Shown: piece after piece, positions 27,018-34,870 of the stretch | How the letters are laid out: every line of letters starts with the position of its first letter | How positions within the stretch are numbered: position 1 is the stretch's first letter | Source of the DNA: Bacillota bacterium | Lineage (GTDB): Bacteria > Bacillota > Clostridia > Christensenellales > SZUA-584 | Direction of reading: 5' to 3' | DNA: 64,000 nucleotides | Assembly (NCBI GenBank): GCA_023390815.1 | Contig: JAEWCC010000019.1 | Span: forward strand, 1 to 64,000 | Position numbers and translations under genes: made by a program | The notes under the pieces: generated by a model | What the model saw: the letters and a program-made list of their open reading frames with translations, nothing else | What the model was told of the DNA's origin: nothing | Databases searched by the model: none

Positions 27018-27023
27018 TGTTTG

Positions 27024-27107
27024 TGGGGCCCCCGAAAAGCGTAGCTTTTTGGGGTACTTTCCAAAATTCGATCGGTTTTGGAAGCCCACGCGGGGCCGCG
27101 GCATGAG
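27024..27107. repeat. palindromic repeat element between the T-box and leuA
   Basis: CCCCGAAAAGC-gta-GCTTTTTGGGG (about 27031-27055) is an 11-bp hairpin with one G-U pair; TTCCAAAA and TTTTGGAA (about 27059-27083) form a second 8-bp hairpin; GGGGCC near 27024 and CGGGGCCGCGG near 27091 flank them. The core GAAAAGCGTAGCTTTTTGGGG is related to the reverse strand of the repeat at 6931-6987. It is transcribed in the leu leader after the T-box terminator. Confidence 0.65.
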
Positions 27108-27130
27108 CATTAAAATTAAGGAGGCAGACG

Positions 27131-28648
27131 ATGAACAGAGTCAAGGTTTTCGACACCACGCTGCGCGACGGCGAGCAGTCGCCGGGATGCAGCATGAACC
27201 TGCAGGAAAAAATGGAGGTCGCGCGCCAGCTGGAGCGGCTGGGTGTGGACGTGATTGAGGCAGGCTTTGCGATCGCCTCGCCGGGAGATTTTCAGGCTGT
27301 CAAAACGATCGCACAGACCGTACAGAACGCGACGGTTGCGAGCCTTTCCCGTGCGCTCAAGGTAGATATCGACCGCGCTTACGAGGCGGTGAAGGACGCC
27401 GCAGACCCGTGTATCCATACGTTTATCGCAACTTCGCCGATCCATATGCAGTATAAACTGAAAATGAAACCCGAAGAGGTATTGCAGCAGACGATCGATA
27501 TGGTCAAACACGCCCGGTCGCTCTGCCCCAAGGTAGAGTTTTCCGCCGAGGATGCCTCGCGCAGCGAGCTGGAGTTTCTCTACCGCGTATTCGAGGCCGC
27601 AATCAAAGCAGGCGCGACCTGTATCAACGTACCGGATACCGTGGGCTACGCGATGCCGGAGGAGTTTTACCAGCTGATCGTTAATATCAAGAATAACGTT
27701 GCGGGCATTGAGAAGGTCGACCTTTCCGTGCACTGCCACAACGATCTGGGGCTCGCTGTCGCGAACTCGCTGGCAGCGGTGCGGGCGGGCGCAACGCAGG
27801 TGGAATGCACCATCAACGGCATCGGCGAACGCGCGGGCAACGCGGCGCTCGAGGAAGTCGTGATGGGGCTTGAGACCCGAAGGGATTTGTACCAGGCTGA
27901 GACGAATATCGTAACCAGCCAGATTTACAACTCGTCGCGCTTGATTTCGTCCATCACGGGCGTTTCCGTGCAGCCCAACAAGGCGGTCGTGGGGCGCAAC
28001 GCGTTCGCGCACGAGGCGGGCATCCATCAGCACGGCGTGCTGGCTAACAAGAAGACGTATGAGATCATGACGCCAGAGTCGGTCGGTTTGCCGGAGAACG
28101 CCATCGTCCTGGGCAAGCACTCAGGTAAGCATGCGTTCACAGAGCGTCTGCGCGCGATGGGTTATACACTGGACGACGAGCAGATATCCGTGAGCTTCGA
28201 GAAATTCAAGGAGCTGGCTGACCGCAAAAAGGAAGTGTCCGATCTTGATCTGAGGGCGATGGTCGAGCTTGACAAATTCGATATTCCCGGCGAATATGTA
28301 TTAGACACGTTCGTAATCAACAGCGGCAACAAAATGACGGCCATGGCGGTGATCAAGCTGCAAAAGCAGGATGAGACCGTAGAGGAAGCATCGACGGGCG
28401 ACGGCCCGGTGGACGCCGCGTTTAACGCGATTGAGCGTTGCATCGGGGAGAGCTTCACTCTGGAAGACTATATTGTGCGTTCGGTGACGGGCGGCAAGGA
28501 CGCGCAGGGCGAAGTCGTTGTGAAATTGCGTGGCAACGGAAAGACCGTCAGGGGGCGAGGCCTCAGCACGGACATCGTGGAAGCGAGCATACGCGCGTAT
28601 ATCGACGCGATCAACCGGTACCGATACGAAAAGAGCATGGAGGGCTGA
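27131..28648 (+). CDS. leuA: 2-isopropylmalate synthase
   Basis: A 505-residue enzyme condensing acetyl-CoA with 2-ketoisovalerate, the first committed leucine step. The N-terminus has FDTTLRDGEQSPGCSM (metal and substrate site), the HMGL motif LSVHCHNDLGLAVANS, and TINGIGERAGNAALEE; the C-terminal 130 residues are the allosteric leucine-binding domain. The length is typical. AAGGAGG lies upstream of ATG 27131. Regulation is by the T-box leader and by feedback inhibition. Confidence 0.97.
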   Translation: MNRVKVFDTTLRDGEQSPGCSMNLQEKMEVARQLERLGVDVIEAGFAIASPGDFQAVKTIAQTVQNATVASLSRALKVDIDRAYEAVKDAADPCIHTFIATSPIHMQYKLKMKPEEVLQQTIDMVKHARSLCPKVEFSAEDASRSELEFLYRVFEAAIKAGATCINVPDTVGYAMPEEFYQLIVNIKNNVAGIEKVDLSVHCHNDLGLAVANSLAAVRAGATQVECTINGIGERAGNAALEEVVMGLETRRDLYQAETNIVTSQIYNSSRLISSITGVSVQPNKAVVGRNAFAHEAGIHQHGVLANKKTYEIMTPESVGLPENAIVLGKHSGKHAFTERLRAMGYTLDDEQISVSFEKFKELADRKKEVSDLDLRAMVELDKFDIPGEYVLDTFVINSGNKMTAMAVIKLQKQDETVEEASTGDGPVDAAFNAIERCIGESFTLEDYIVRSVTGGKDAQGEVVVKLRGNGKTVRGRGLSTDIVEASIRAYIDAINRYRYEKSMEG

Positions 28649-28651
28649 ACT

Positions 28652-29923
28652 ATGGGAATGACGATGACGCAGAAAATACTCGCCGAGAAGGCGGGGCTGA
28701 AGGAGGTACACGCTGGCCAGTTCATCGAGGCATCTTTGGATCTCGTGCTGGGTAACGACGTGACTGCGCCGGTCGCCATCAGCGAGTTTGAGAAGGCGGG
28801 CTTCAAGGGTGTATTCGACCGCGACAAGATCGCGCTCGTACCCGACCATTTTACACCCAACAAGGACATCAAAGCGGCGCAGCAGTGCAAGCAGATGCGC
28901 GACTTTGCCTTAAAGCATCAGATTACCAACTATTTCGAAGTGGGCGAGATGGGCATCGAGCACTGTCTGATCCCCGAAAAGGGGCTGGCGGTGCCGGGCG
29001 ACGCGATCATTGGCGCGGACTCGCACACCTGCACCTACGGCGCGCTTGGCGCGTTTTCCACAGGTGTGGGCAGCACGGACCTTGCCGCCGCGATGGCGAC
29101 GGGCAAGGCATGGTTTAAGGTACCTTCCGCGATACAGTTCGTGCTGAAGGGCAAGCGCGGCAAATGGGTATCCGGCAAGGACCTGATCCTGCACATCATC
29201 GGCATGATCGGCGTAGACGGCGCACTGTACCAATCGATGGAGTTTGTGGGGGAGGGCGTAGCCGACCTGCCGATGGACGACCGTTTTACGGTCGCCAACA
29301 TGGCGATTGAAGCAGGCGCGAAGAACGGCATATTCCCGGTGGATGCGCAGACCATCGAATACGTGAAAGCACACTCGACCCGGCCTTACAAGGTATTTGA
29401 AGCAGACGCCGATGCCGAATACGCGCGTGTGATCGAGATCGATCTCGCATCCCTGCGCCCTACGGTGGCGTTTCCGCATCTGCCGGAGAACACCAAGACG
29501 ATTGATCAGGTGGGTGATATCAGAATTGATCAGGTCGTCATCGGCTCTTGCACGAATGGGCGCATCAGCGACCTTCGCATTGCCGCGGATATCCTGCGCG
29601 GTAAAAAGATCAAAAAAGGTGTGCGCGTGATCGTGCTGCCCGGCACGCAGGCAATCTACCTGCAAGCCATGAAGGAAGGGATCGCGCAGGCGTTTGTGGA
29701 AGCTGGCGCGGTGTTCTCGACACCCACCTGCGGGCCGTGCCTTGGCGGACACATGGGTATACTCGCGGCGGGAGAGCGGGCGATATCGACCACAAACCGC
29801 AACTTCGTGGGACGTATGGGGCACACGCAGTCCGAGGTTTATCTCGCAAGTCCGGCGGTCGCCGCGGCATCCGCGCTCACGGGTCGAATCGAAGACCCGG
29901 ACAACATCGTGAAGGAGGCTTAA
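28652..29923 (+). CDS. leuC: 3-isopropylmalate dehydratase large subunit
   Basis: A 423-residue aconitase-family subunit carrying the 4Fe-4S cluster. The motifs GADSHTCTYGALGAFSTGVG, VIGSCTNGR and STPTCGPCLGGHMG hold the cluster cysteines (one in SCTNG, two in TCGPCLGG). It is the shorter homoaconitase-like form common in Clostridia and archaea rather than the 470-residue proteobacterial form. Three bases separate it from leuA and one from leuD. Confidence 0.96.
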   Translation: MGMTMTQKILAEKAGLKEVHAGQFIEASLDLVLGNDVTAPVAISEFEKAGFKGVFDRDKIALVPDHFTPNKDIKAAQQCKQMRDFALKHQITNYFEVGEMGIEHCLIPEKGLAVPGDAIIGADSHTCTYGALGAFSTGVGSTDLAAAMATGKAWFKVPSAIQFVLKGKRGKWVSGKDLILHIIGMIGVDGALYQSMEFVGEGVADLPMDDRFTVANMAIEAGAKNGIFPVDAQTIEYVKAHSTRPYKVFEADADAEYARVIEIDLASLRPTVAFPHLPENTKTIDQVGDIRIDQVVIGSCTNGRISDLRIAADILRGKKIKKGVRVIVLPGTQAIYLQAMKEGIAQAFVEAGAVFSTPTCGPCLGGHMGILAAGERAISTTNRNFVGRMGHTQSEVYLASPAVAAASALTGRIEDPDNIVKEA

Positions 29924-29924
29924 C

Positions 29925-30404
29925 ATGGGCAAAGCATTCAGGTATGGCAGCAACGTCGATACCGACGTTATCATCCCGGCAAGGTATCTCAATACGTTTG
30001 ACGCGAAGGAACTCGCGTCCCACTGCATGGAGGATATCGACGCAAATTTTGCCTCCACCGTACAGCCGGGCGACATCATCGTCGCGGACAACAACTTTGG
30101 CTGCGGCTCTTCGCGGGAACACGCGCCGATTGCCATCAAAGCCTCGGGCATCCAGTGCGTCATCGCGCGCTCGTTCGCGCGCATCTTTTTTCGCAACGCG
30201 ATCAATACCGGTCTTCCGATACTCGAGTGCGCCGATGCAGCAGCACATACGGATATGGGCGATACCTTGACGGTGAACCTATCCAGCGGTAAAATATACA
30301 ACGTGACCAAGGGCATGGAATTTCAAGCGGAGCCGTTTCCGCCGTTCATGCGCGGCATCATGGATGCCGATGGTCTGATCGGCTATATCTCCAAAAAAAG
30401 CTGA
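29925..30404 (+). CDS. leuD: 3-isopropylmalate dehydratase small subunit
   Basis: A 159-residue swivel-domain partner of LeuC. The motifs NVDTDVIIPARYL and NNFGCGSSREHAP are diagnostic of the small subunit. It completes the isomerase; leuB (isopropylmalate dehydrogenase) is not found in this window, so that step must be encoded elsewhere. Confidence 0.96.
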   Translation: MGKAFRYGSNVDTDVIIPARYLNTFDAKELASHCMEDIDANFASTVQPGDIIVADNNFGCGSSREHAPIAIKASGIQCVIARSFARIFFRNAINTGLPILECADAAAHTDMGDTLTVNLSSGKIYNVTKGMEFQAEPFPPFMRGIMDADGLIGYISKKS

Positions 30405-30441
30405 TCCGTCACTCTAAAACTGGATATCCGGAGGGGCAGCG

Positions 30442-31935
30442 ATGCGGTACATTATGGCGATCGATCAGGGCACGACCGGTACGAAAGTTGTGCTGTTCGA
30501 CGCAGAAGGGCAGATCCATTCCTCGGCAGCTCGTGAGGTCACGCAGCTTTACCCCAAACCCGGCTGGGTGGAGCACGACGCAAACGAGTACTGGGAGACC
30601 GCTATGGTGTGCGCGAAGGAAGCGCTCGAGCGCGGCAGCGTGCTGCCCTCTCAAATCGAAGCCATCGGCATCACCTGCCAGCGCGAGACCACGATACTCT
30701 GGGACAGGGATACCGGGGAGCCGGTTTACAACGCGATTGTGTGGCAGTCCCGGCAGACCGCGGAAATCTGTGAAGAGCTCAAAGCGCAGGGACTCGATCC
30801 ATATATCCGCGAAAAGACCGGCCTTTTGATTGACGCGTACTTCTCCGCGACCAAGATCAAGTGGATCATGGATAACGTGCCGGGCGTTGCTCAGCGTGTA
30901 AAAGAAAAAAAGATCATGTTCGGCAACGTGGACAGCTGGCTGATCTATAAGCTTTCGGGCGGCGCGGCGCATGTGGAGGATTATTCCAACGCGTCGCGCA
31001 CGTTGCTTTTGGATGTTCACATGCTTCAGTGGGATCATAAGATATTGGACGCGCTCGGCATACCGGAGCATATACTGCCGGAGCTTAAACCCTCCAGCGG
31101 TGTGATGGCGACGACGGCCAGAAGTGCCTTCTTTGGTGTGGAGGTGCCCATTTCCGGTGACGCGGGCGATCAGCAGGCCGCCGCGTTCGGCCAGACGTGC
31201 TTTGAGCCTGGTATGGCGAAAAATACCTACGGCACCGCGCTTGCGATCGTGATGAACATCGGCAGCCAGTTTAAGCCGAGCCATACCGGGCTGATGACTG
31301 ACCTCGCGTGGGTCGTGGACGGGCAAACAGAGTATGCCTATGAAGGTCTGATCTACAACGGCGGCGCGACGATCCAATGGCTGCGCGACGGCCTTAAGAT
31401 CATTAAAACTTCGGCGGAGGTCAGCGAACTCGCGGCCAAGGTCGATGATGCGGGCGGGATATACCTTGTGCCCGCGTTCACGGGGCTCGGCGCCCCCTAT
31501 TGGGACATGTACGCACGCGGAACCATGGTGGGCATTACGCGCGGCACGACGGATGCACACATCGCGCGGAGCGCGCTGGAGGCGATCGCTTTCCAAACCC
31601 GCGACGTACTTGACTGCATGCAGAAGGACTGCGGGCAATGCGCGAAGGCGCTGCGCGTAGACGGCGGCGCGACCGCGAGCGACTTTTTAATGCAGTTCCA
31701 GGCGGACGTTTTGGGTATTCCCATCGAGCTGCCGGTCGTGACGCAGATGACTTCGCTGGGCGCGGCGTATCTCGCGGGGCTGGGCATCGGCTACTGGAAA
31801 GACCGTGAGCAGATTGCGAAGCAATGGAAGGTCGCGCGTCTGTTTGAGCCTCGCATGAGCGAGGACAAAAGAGAAACGCTATATGCGGGCTGGCAGCGGG
31901 CGGTTAAGCGTTCGCTCGACTGGGCCGAGAAATAA
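30442..31935 (+). CDS. glpK: glycerol kinase
   Basis: A 497-residue FGGY kinase phosphorylating glycerol to glycerol-3-phosphate. It opens with IMAIDQGTTGTKVVLFD (phosphate-1 motif) and contains WVEHDANEYWE, CQRETTILWDRDTG, GDAGDQQAAAFGQTCFEPG and the adenosine-binding RVDGGATASDFLMQFQAD. Length and all motifs are typical. GGAGGGG lies before the ATG. It is 37 bases downstream of leuD, with no terminator visible between, so read-through from the leu operon is possible. Confidence 0.96.
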   Translation: MRYIMAIDQGTTGTKVVLFDAEGQIHSSAAREVTQLYPKPGWVEHDANEYWETAMVCAKEALERGSVLPSQIEAIGITCQRETTILWDRDTGEPVYNAIVWQSRQTAEICEELKAQGLDPYIREKTGLLIDAYFSATKIKWIMDNVPGVAQRVKEKKIMFGNVDSWLIYKLSGGAAHVEDYSNASRTLLLDVHMLQWDHKILDALGIPEHILPELKPSSGVMATTARSAFFGVEVPISGDAGDQQAAAFGQTCFEPGMAKNTYGTALAIVMNIGSQFKPSHTGLMTDLAWVVDGQTEYAYEGLIYNGGATIQWLRDGLKIIKTSAEVSELAAKVDDAGGIYLVPAFTGLGAPYWDMYARGTMVGITRGTTDAHIARSALEAIAFQTRDVLDCMQKDCGQCAKALRVDGGATASDFLMQFQADVLGIPIELPVVTQMTSLGAAYLAGLGIGYWKDREQIAKQWKVARLFEPRMSEDKRETLYAGWQRAVKRSLDWAEK

Positions 31936-31972
31936 AGCAGCAGTTTGTCTGTACAAAAGAAAGGGAGCACAA

Positions 31973-32728
31973 ATGAACTTCAACAGGATTAGGACAATCA
32001 ACTGGGATTGCGACGGATGCAACTGCGGTTGCGGATGCAATCCATATGAACCGGAACGCGTCGCGGGACTCGTCGATCATACGCTTTTAAAGCCGAACGC
32101 CACGCCGGAGCAGATTTCAGCGCTTTGTGACGAGGCGATTCAATACGACTTCGCAAGCGTATGCGTGAATCCGGCCAACATCGCGCAGGCGGCTAAGAAA
32201 CTGGCTGGCAGCGGCGTTGCGCCCTGCGTAGTTATCGGTTTCCCGCTCGGGGCGAACACCTCCGCCGTAAAAGCGTATGAGACGACCGAAGTAATCGCAC
32301 TCGGCGCGGAGGAAGTGGATATGGTCATCAACATCGGCGCGGCCAAAGCGGGCGACTGGGCGCTGGTGCAGAAGGATATCGAGGCTGTGGTCGGCGCAGC
32401 TAAGGACAAGGCGCTTGTAAAGGTCATCATCGAGACGTGCCTTTTAACCGACGAAGAGAAGGTGCAGGCATGCTTGGCAGCCAAGCGCGCGGGCGCGGAT
32501 TTCGTAAAGACCTCCACCGGCTTTTCCACAGGCGGCGCGACGGTCGCGGACGTCCGACTGATGCGCGAAACCGTTGGCCCGAATATGGGCGTCAAGGCGT
32601 CCGGCGGCGTGAAGGACTATGCTTCGGCTGTTGCTATGGTTAAAGCGGGCGCAAACCGCCTCGGCACCAGCTCAGGCGTGAAAATCGCGAAGGGCATCGT
32701 AGACGGACAGGAGAGCAAGGGGTATTGA
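31973..32728 (+). CDS. deoC: deoxyribose-phosphate aldolase with N-terminal cysteine cluster
   Basis: A 251-residue class I aldolase converting 2-deoxyribose-5-phosphate to acetaldehyde and glyceraldehyde-3-phosphate. The core has DHTLLKPNATPEQI, the Schiff-base lysine K179 in FVKTSTGF, and VKASGGVKDY. Before the barrel there is an extra segment with Cys13, Cys16, Cys18, Cys20 and Cys22 (CDGCNCGCGC), not part of standard DeoC. The start at 31973 has GGGAGC upstream; alternative starts upstream would only lengthen the tail. Follows glpK by 37 bases and precedes a tautomerase by 19. Confidence 0.93.
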   Translation: MNFNRIRTINWDCDGCNCGCGCNPYEPERVAGLVDHTLLKPNATPEQISALCDEAIQYDFASVCVNPANIAQAAKKLAGSGVAPCVVIGFPLGANTSAVKAYETTEVIALGAEEVDMVINIGAAKAGDWALVQKDIEAVVGAAKDKALVKVIIETCLLTDEEKVQACLAAKRAGADFVKTSTGFSTGGATVADVRLMRETVGPNMGVKASGGVKDYASAVAMVKAGANRLGTSSGVKIAKGIVDGQESKGY

Positions 32729-32747
32729 GCCTCTGAAAGGATAAGAT

Positions 32748-33092
32748 ATGCCATATATCTGCGTCAGCGTATCCAAAACGCTTGAAGCCAATCAGAAGGA
32801 ACAGCTCAAGGCTGAACTCGGCCGCCTCATCACTTTGGTTCCCGGCAAGACCGAAGAAGTAACGATGGTGCGCATCGAAGACGGCTGCACACTGTATAAG
32901 GCGGGTAAGGCACTTGGCAACGGTGCGTTCATCGAAGTGCGGCTGTACGGTGCGGCTCCGCAGCGCGATAAAGAGAAATTCACCGAAGCGGTATTTCAGT
33001 CAATGGAGAAGCTGCTGGGTACGCAACCCGGCGATATCTATCTCAACATATTTGAGATGGAAAGCTGGGGCACCAAGGGAAAGCTGAAATAA
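32748..33092 (+). CDS. MIF/tautomerase-superfamily protein
   Basis: A 114-residue protein with the N-terminal Pro2 that becomes the catalytic base after Met removal (MPYICVSVSKTL) and the beta-alpha-beta pattern of the macrophage migration inhibitory factor group (about 115 residues, as here). ESWGTKGKLK closes the chain. Likely acts on enol/keto acids such as phenylpyruvate; the physiological substrate is unknown. It ends the glpK-deoC run and is followed by a terminator. Confidence 0.88.
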   Translation: MPYICVSVSKTLEANQKEQLKAELGRLITLVPGKTEEVTMVRIEDGCTLYKAGKALGNGAFIEVRLYGAAPQRDKEKFTEAVFQSMEKLLGTQPGDIYLNIFEMESWGTKGKLK

Positions 33093-33104
33093 GTATGTGT
33101 AGAG

Positions 33105-33133
33105 GCGCTTGCGTAAAATGCAGGCGCTTTTTT
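33105..33133 (+). terminator. intrinsic terminator after the tautomerase gene
   Basis: GCGCTTGC at 33105-33112 pairs with GCAGGCGC at 33120-33127 around a seven-base loop, followed by six T. Confidence 0.85.
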
Positions 33134-33197
33134 CATATTGAATTTTCCATGTAATAGCCTGATGGTTGGAGGCGTTGGTTAAGAAGTCTTAATTGAC

Positions 33198-33227
33198 TTG
33201 ACATTTTAGTATGCCATTTGTTATGCT
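33198..33227 (+). promoter_or_regulatory. promoter of the ABC-F gene
   Basis: TTGACA (33198-33203) and TATGCT (33222-33227), 18-base spacer. The transcript would begin near 33234 and carry a leader of about 170 bases. Confidence 0.75.
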
Positions 33228-33242
33228 AATAGTAAATTAAAC

Positions 33243-33340
33243 AAGGAGATATCGATAGCCGATGAAGAGACAGTAATTCCGAAACTTTAATACGCCCAAG
33301 GGGCATTAACGGGATTACTGTATGTTTTCATATCGATATA
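33243..33340 (+). promoter_or_regulatory. structured leader with a four-codon upstream frame before the ABC-F gene
   Basis: AAGGAG at 33243-33248 is followed by ATG AAG AGA CAG TAA (33262-33276), a possible Met-Lys-Arg-Gln peptide. The end of this frame lies inside ACAGTAATTCCG (33270-33281), which pairs with CGGGATTACTGT (33310-33321; 12 bp with one G-U). Inside, TTAAT (33287-33291) and GCCC (33294-33297) pair with GGGC (33301-33304) and ATTAA (33305-33309). Outside, ATATCGATA (33249-33257) pairs with TATCGATAT (33331-33339). A stalled ribosome on the short frame would melt the hairpin, the usual logic of antibiotic-responsive control of ABC-F genes. No T run follows, so it is not a simple terminator. 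Confidence 0.7.
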
Positions 33341-33403
33341 CCACGCCGGTGACCAGGCGCATGTTCACGTATGGTAATCCTCTCTGAAAAGGAGTGGATT
33401 TTT

Positions 33404-34870
33404 TTGTTACTCGAAATAAACGAACTCAATAAAAGCTATGGCGACCGGCAGGTGGTCTCACTAAAGAAACTGTGCCTGTACACAGGAGATCATGTGGCTG
33501 TCGTGGGGCGAAACGGCGCGGGAAAGACGACGCTGCTGCGCATGATCACCGGGGAAGAGACGCCGGACTCGGGGCGTATTCAGTTACATGGCCGCCTTGC
33601 GGTCATACCGCAGCTTGGGGAGCTGGAAACAGTCCAATTCGACCGACGCGTTGCCGCAAAGCTCGGCGTGGACTGCGCGTCCGCGTTCAGCGGGGGAGAG
33701 CGCACCAAGGCGCTCATCGCGGCGGCGATGGCGCAGCAGCCCGATTTGCTGCTGGCCGATGAACCTACGACGAACCTCGATATCGCGGGTATCATGCAGC
33801 TCGAGAGCCTGCTAAAACGATTTGATGGTGCGCTGCTGCTGATATCACACGACCGGATGCTGCTGGAGGCGGTTTGCAACAAGGTGCTGGAGGTAGAGCA
33901 GGGCGTATTCACGCTCTATAGCTGCGGGTACCGTGAATACGCCGCGCAAAAGCAGCTGGAGTATCAGACACAGCAATCACGCTACGAAGCGTATACGACG
34001 GAGCGGGACCGGTTAAAACAGGTTGCGCGCGAAAAGGCGCAGCAGTCAGCCGGAGTCAGCAGGACGCCGAAACGGATGGGCAATTCGGAAGCCCGGCTGC
34101 ATAAAATGGGCGGGCAGGGTGCGAAGCAAAAGCTGGACCGCGCGGCGAAAGCGATGCAGAGCCGCCTCGAACAGCTCGAAAAAGTAGAGAAACCGTGGGA
34201 ATATAAGCCCATCTCATTCGACATCCGGCCCGCCGCTGTTCACAGCCCGGTGATCGTAAGCCTGCGCGATGGTTCGAAAACCTATGGCGATAAGATCGTG
34301 CTGCAAGGCTGCAGCTTTGATGTGCCCAATCATAAACGAACCGTGCTGATCGGGCCAAACGGTGCCGGAAAGTCTACATTGATGGAGATGATCGTGCAGC
34401 ACGAAGAAGGTGTTGAGGTTTGCGCGGGCTTCAAACCGGGGTACTACCGACAGGACGCGGCGGGAGTGGACGTTCGTAAGACCGTGCTGCAGAACGCGAT
34501 GGAAAATGCGGTGTATGATGAGACCTTTGTTCGTACAGTCCTCGCGAGGCTGTTGTTCCGTCGTGACGAGGTAAGCAAAACCGCGGGCGTTCTGAGCGGG
34601 GGAGAGCGCCTCAAGCTTGCGCTGGCGTGTATTATCCTCAGCGATTTCAATCTGCTGATGCTTGACGAGCCGACAAACTTTCTTGATATCGAGTCGAGGC
34701 AGGCGCTCGAGGACGTGCTGCGCGCATATCCTGGCGCGGTATTGCTGACATCGCACGACCGCGCATTTATCGAAGCGGTTGCGGACAGGATTGTGCTAAT
34801 AAAGGATGGGCAGGCGCGGACTTTTGAAGGCGGATGGGGGGAGTACGCTCAAAGATCCGTTAAGAGTTAG
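33404..34870 (+). CDS. ABC-F family ATPase (ribosome protection type)
   Basis: A 488-residue soluble protein with two ABC domains and no membrane segment. First domain: Walker A GRNGAGKTT, signature FSGGERTK, Walker B LLLADEPTTNLD. Second: GPNGAGKST, LSGGERLK, LLMLDEPTNFLD. Between them lies a basic, Gln/Lys/Arg-rich linker of about 100 residues (about 190-290), the arm that enters the ribosome in ABC-F proteins. The structured leader favours an antibiotic-protection role of the Vga/Lsa/Msr kind over a housekeeping Ettd/Uup role, which is inference. The start is TTG 33404 after AAAAGGAG; ATG 33371 is also in frame. The 3' end overlaps the convergent MFS gene by 11 bases. Confidence 0.93.
   Translation: MLLEINELNKSYGDRQVVSLKKLCLYTGDHVAVVGRNGAGKTTLLRMITGEETPDSGRIQLHGRLAVIPQLGELETVQFDRRVAAKLGVDCASAFSGGERTKALIAAAMAQQPDLLLADEPTTNLDIAGIMQLESLLKRFDGALLLISHDRMLLEAVCNKVLEVEQGVFTLYSCGYREYAAQKQLEYQTQQSRYEAYTTERDRLKQVAREKAQQSAGVSRTPKRMGNSEARLHKMGGQGAKQKLDRAAKAMQSRLEQLEKVEKPWEYKPISFDIRPAAVHSPVIVSLRDGSKTYGDKIVLQGCSFDVPNHKRTVLIGPNGAGKSTLMEMIVQHEEGVEVCAGFKPGYYRQDAAGVDVRKTVLQNAMENAVYDETFVRTVLARLLFRRDEVSKTAGVLSGGERLKLALACIILSDFNLLMLDEPTNFLDIESRQALEDVLRAYPGAVLLTSHDRAFIEAVADRIVLIKDGQARTFEGGWGEYAQRSVKS

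Noticed and set aside
26775..27258. Open frames crossing the T-box leader and start of leuA
   Set aside because: The region is an RNA leader with a T-box, specifier and terminator; the frames have no ribosome sites or family features.
28910..31638. Long minus-strand frames (468 and 409 codons) opposite leuC/leuD and glpK
   Set aside because: Antisense to well-identified genes with full motifs; no family features or start signals.
33262..33340. Intrinsic terminator in the ABC-F leader
   Set aside because: The strong hairpin lacks a following T run (only ATGTTTTC), so a simple rho-independent terminator is not supported.
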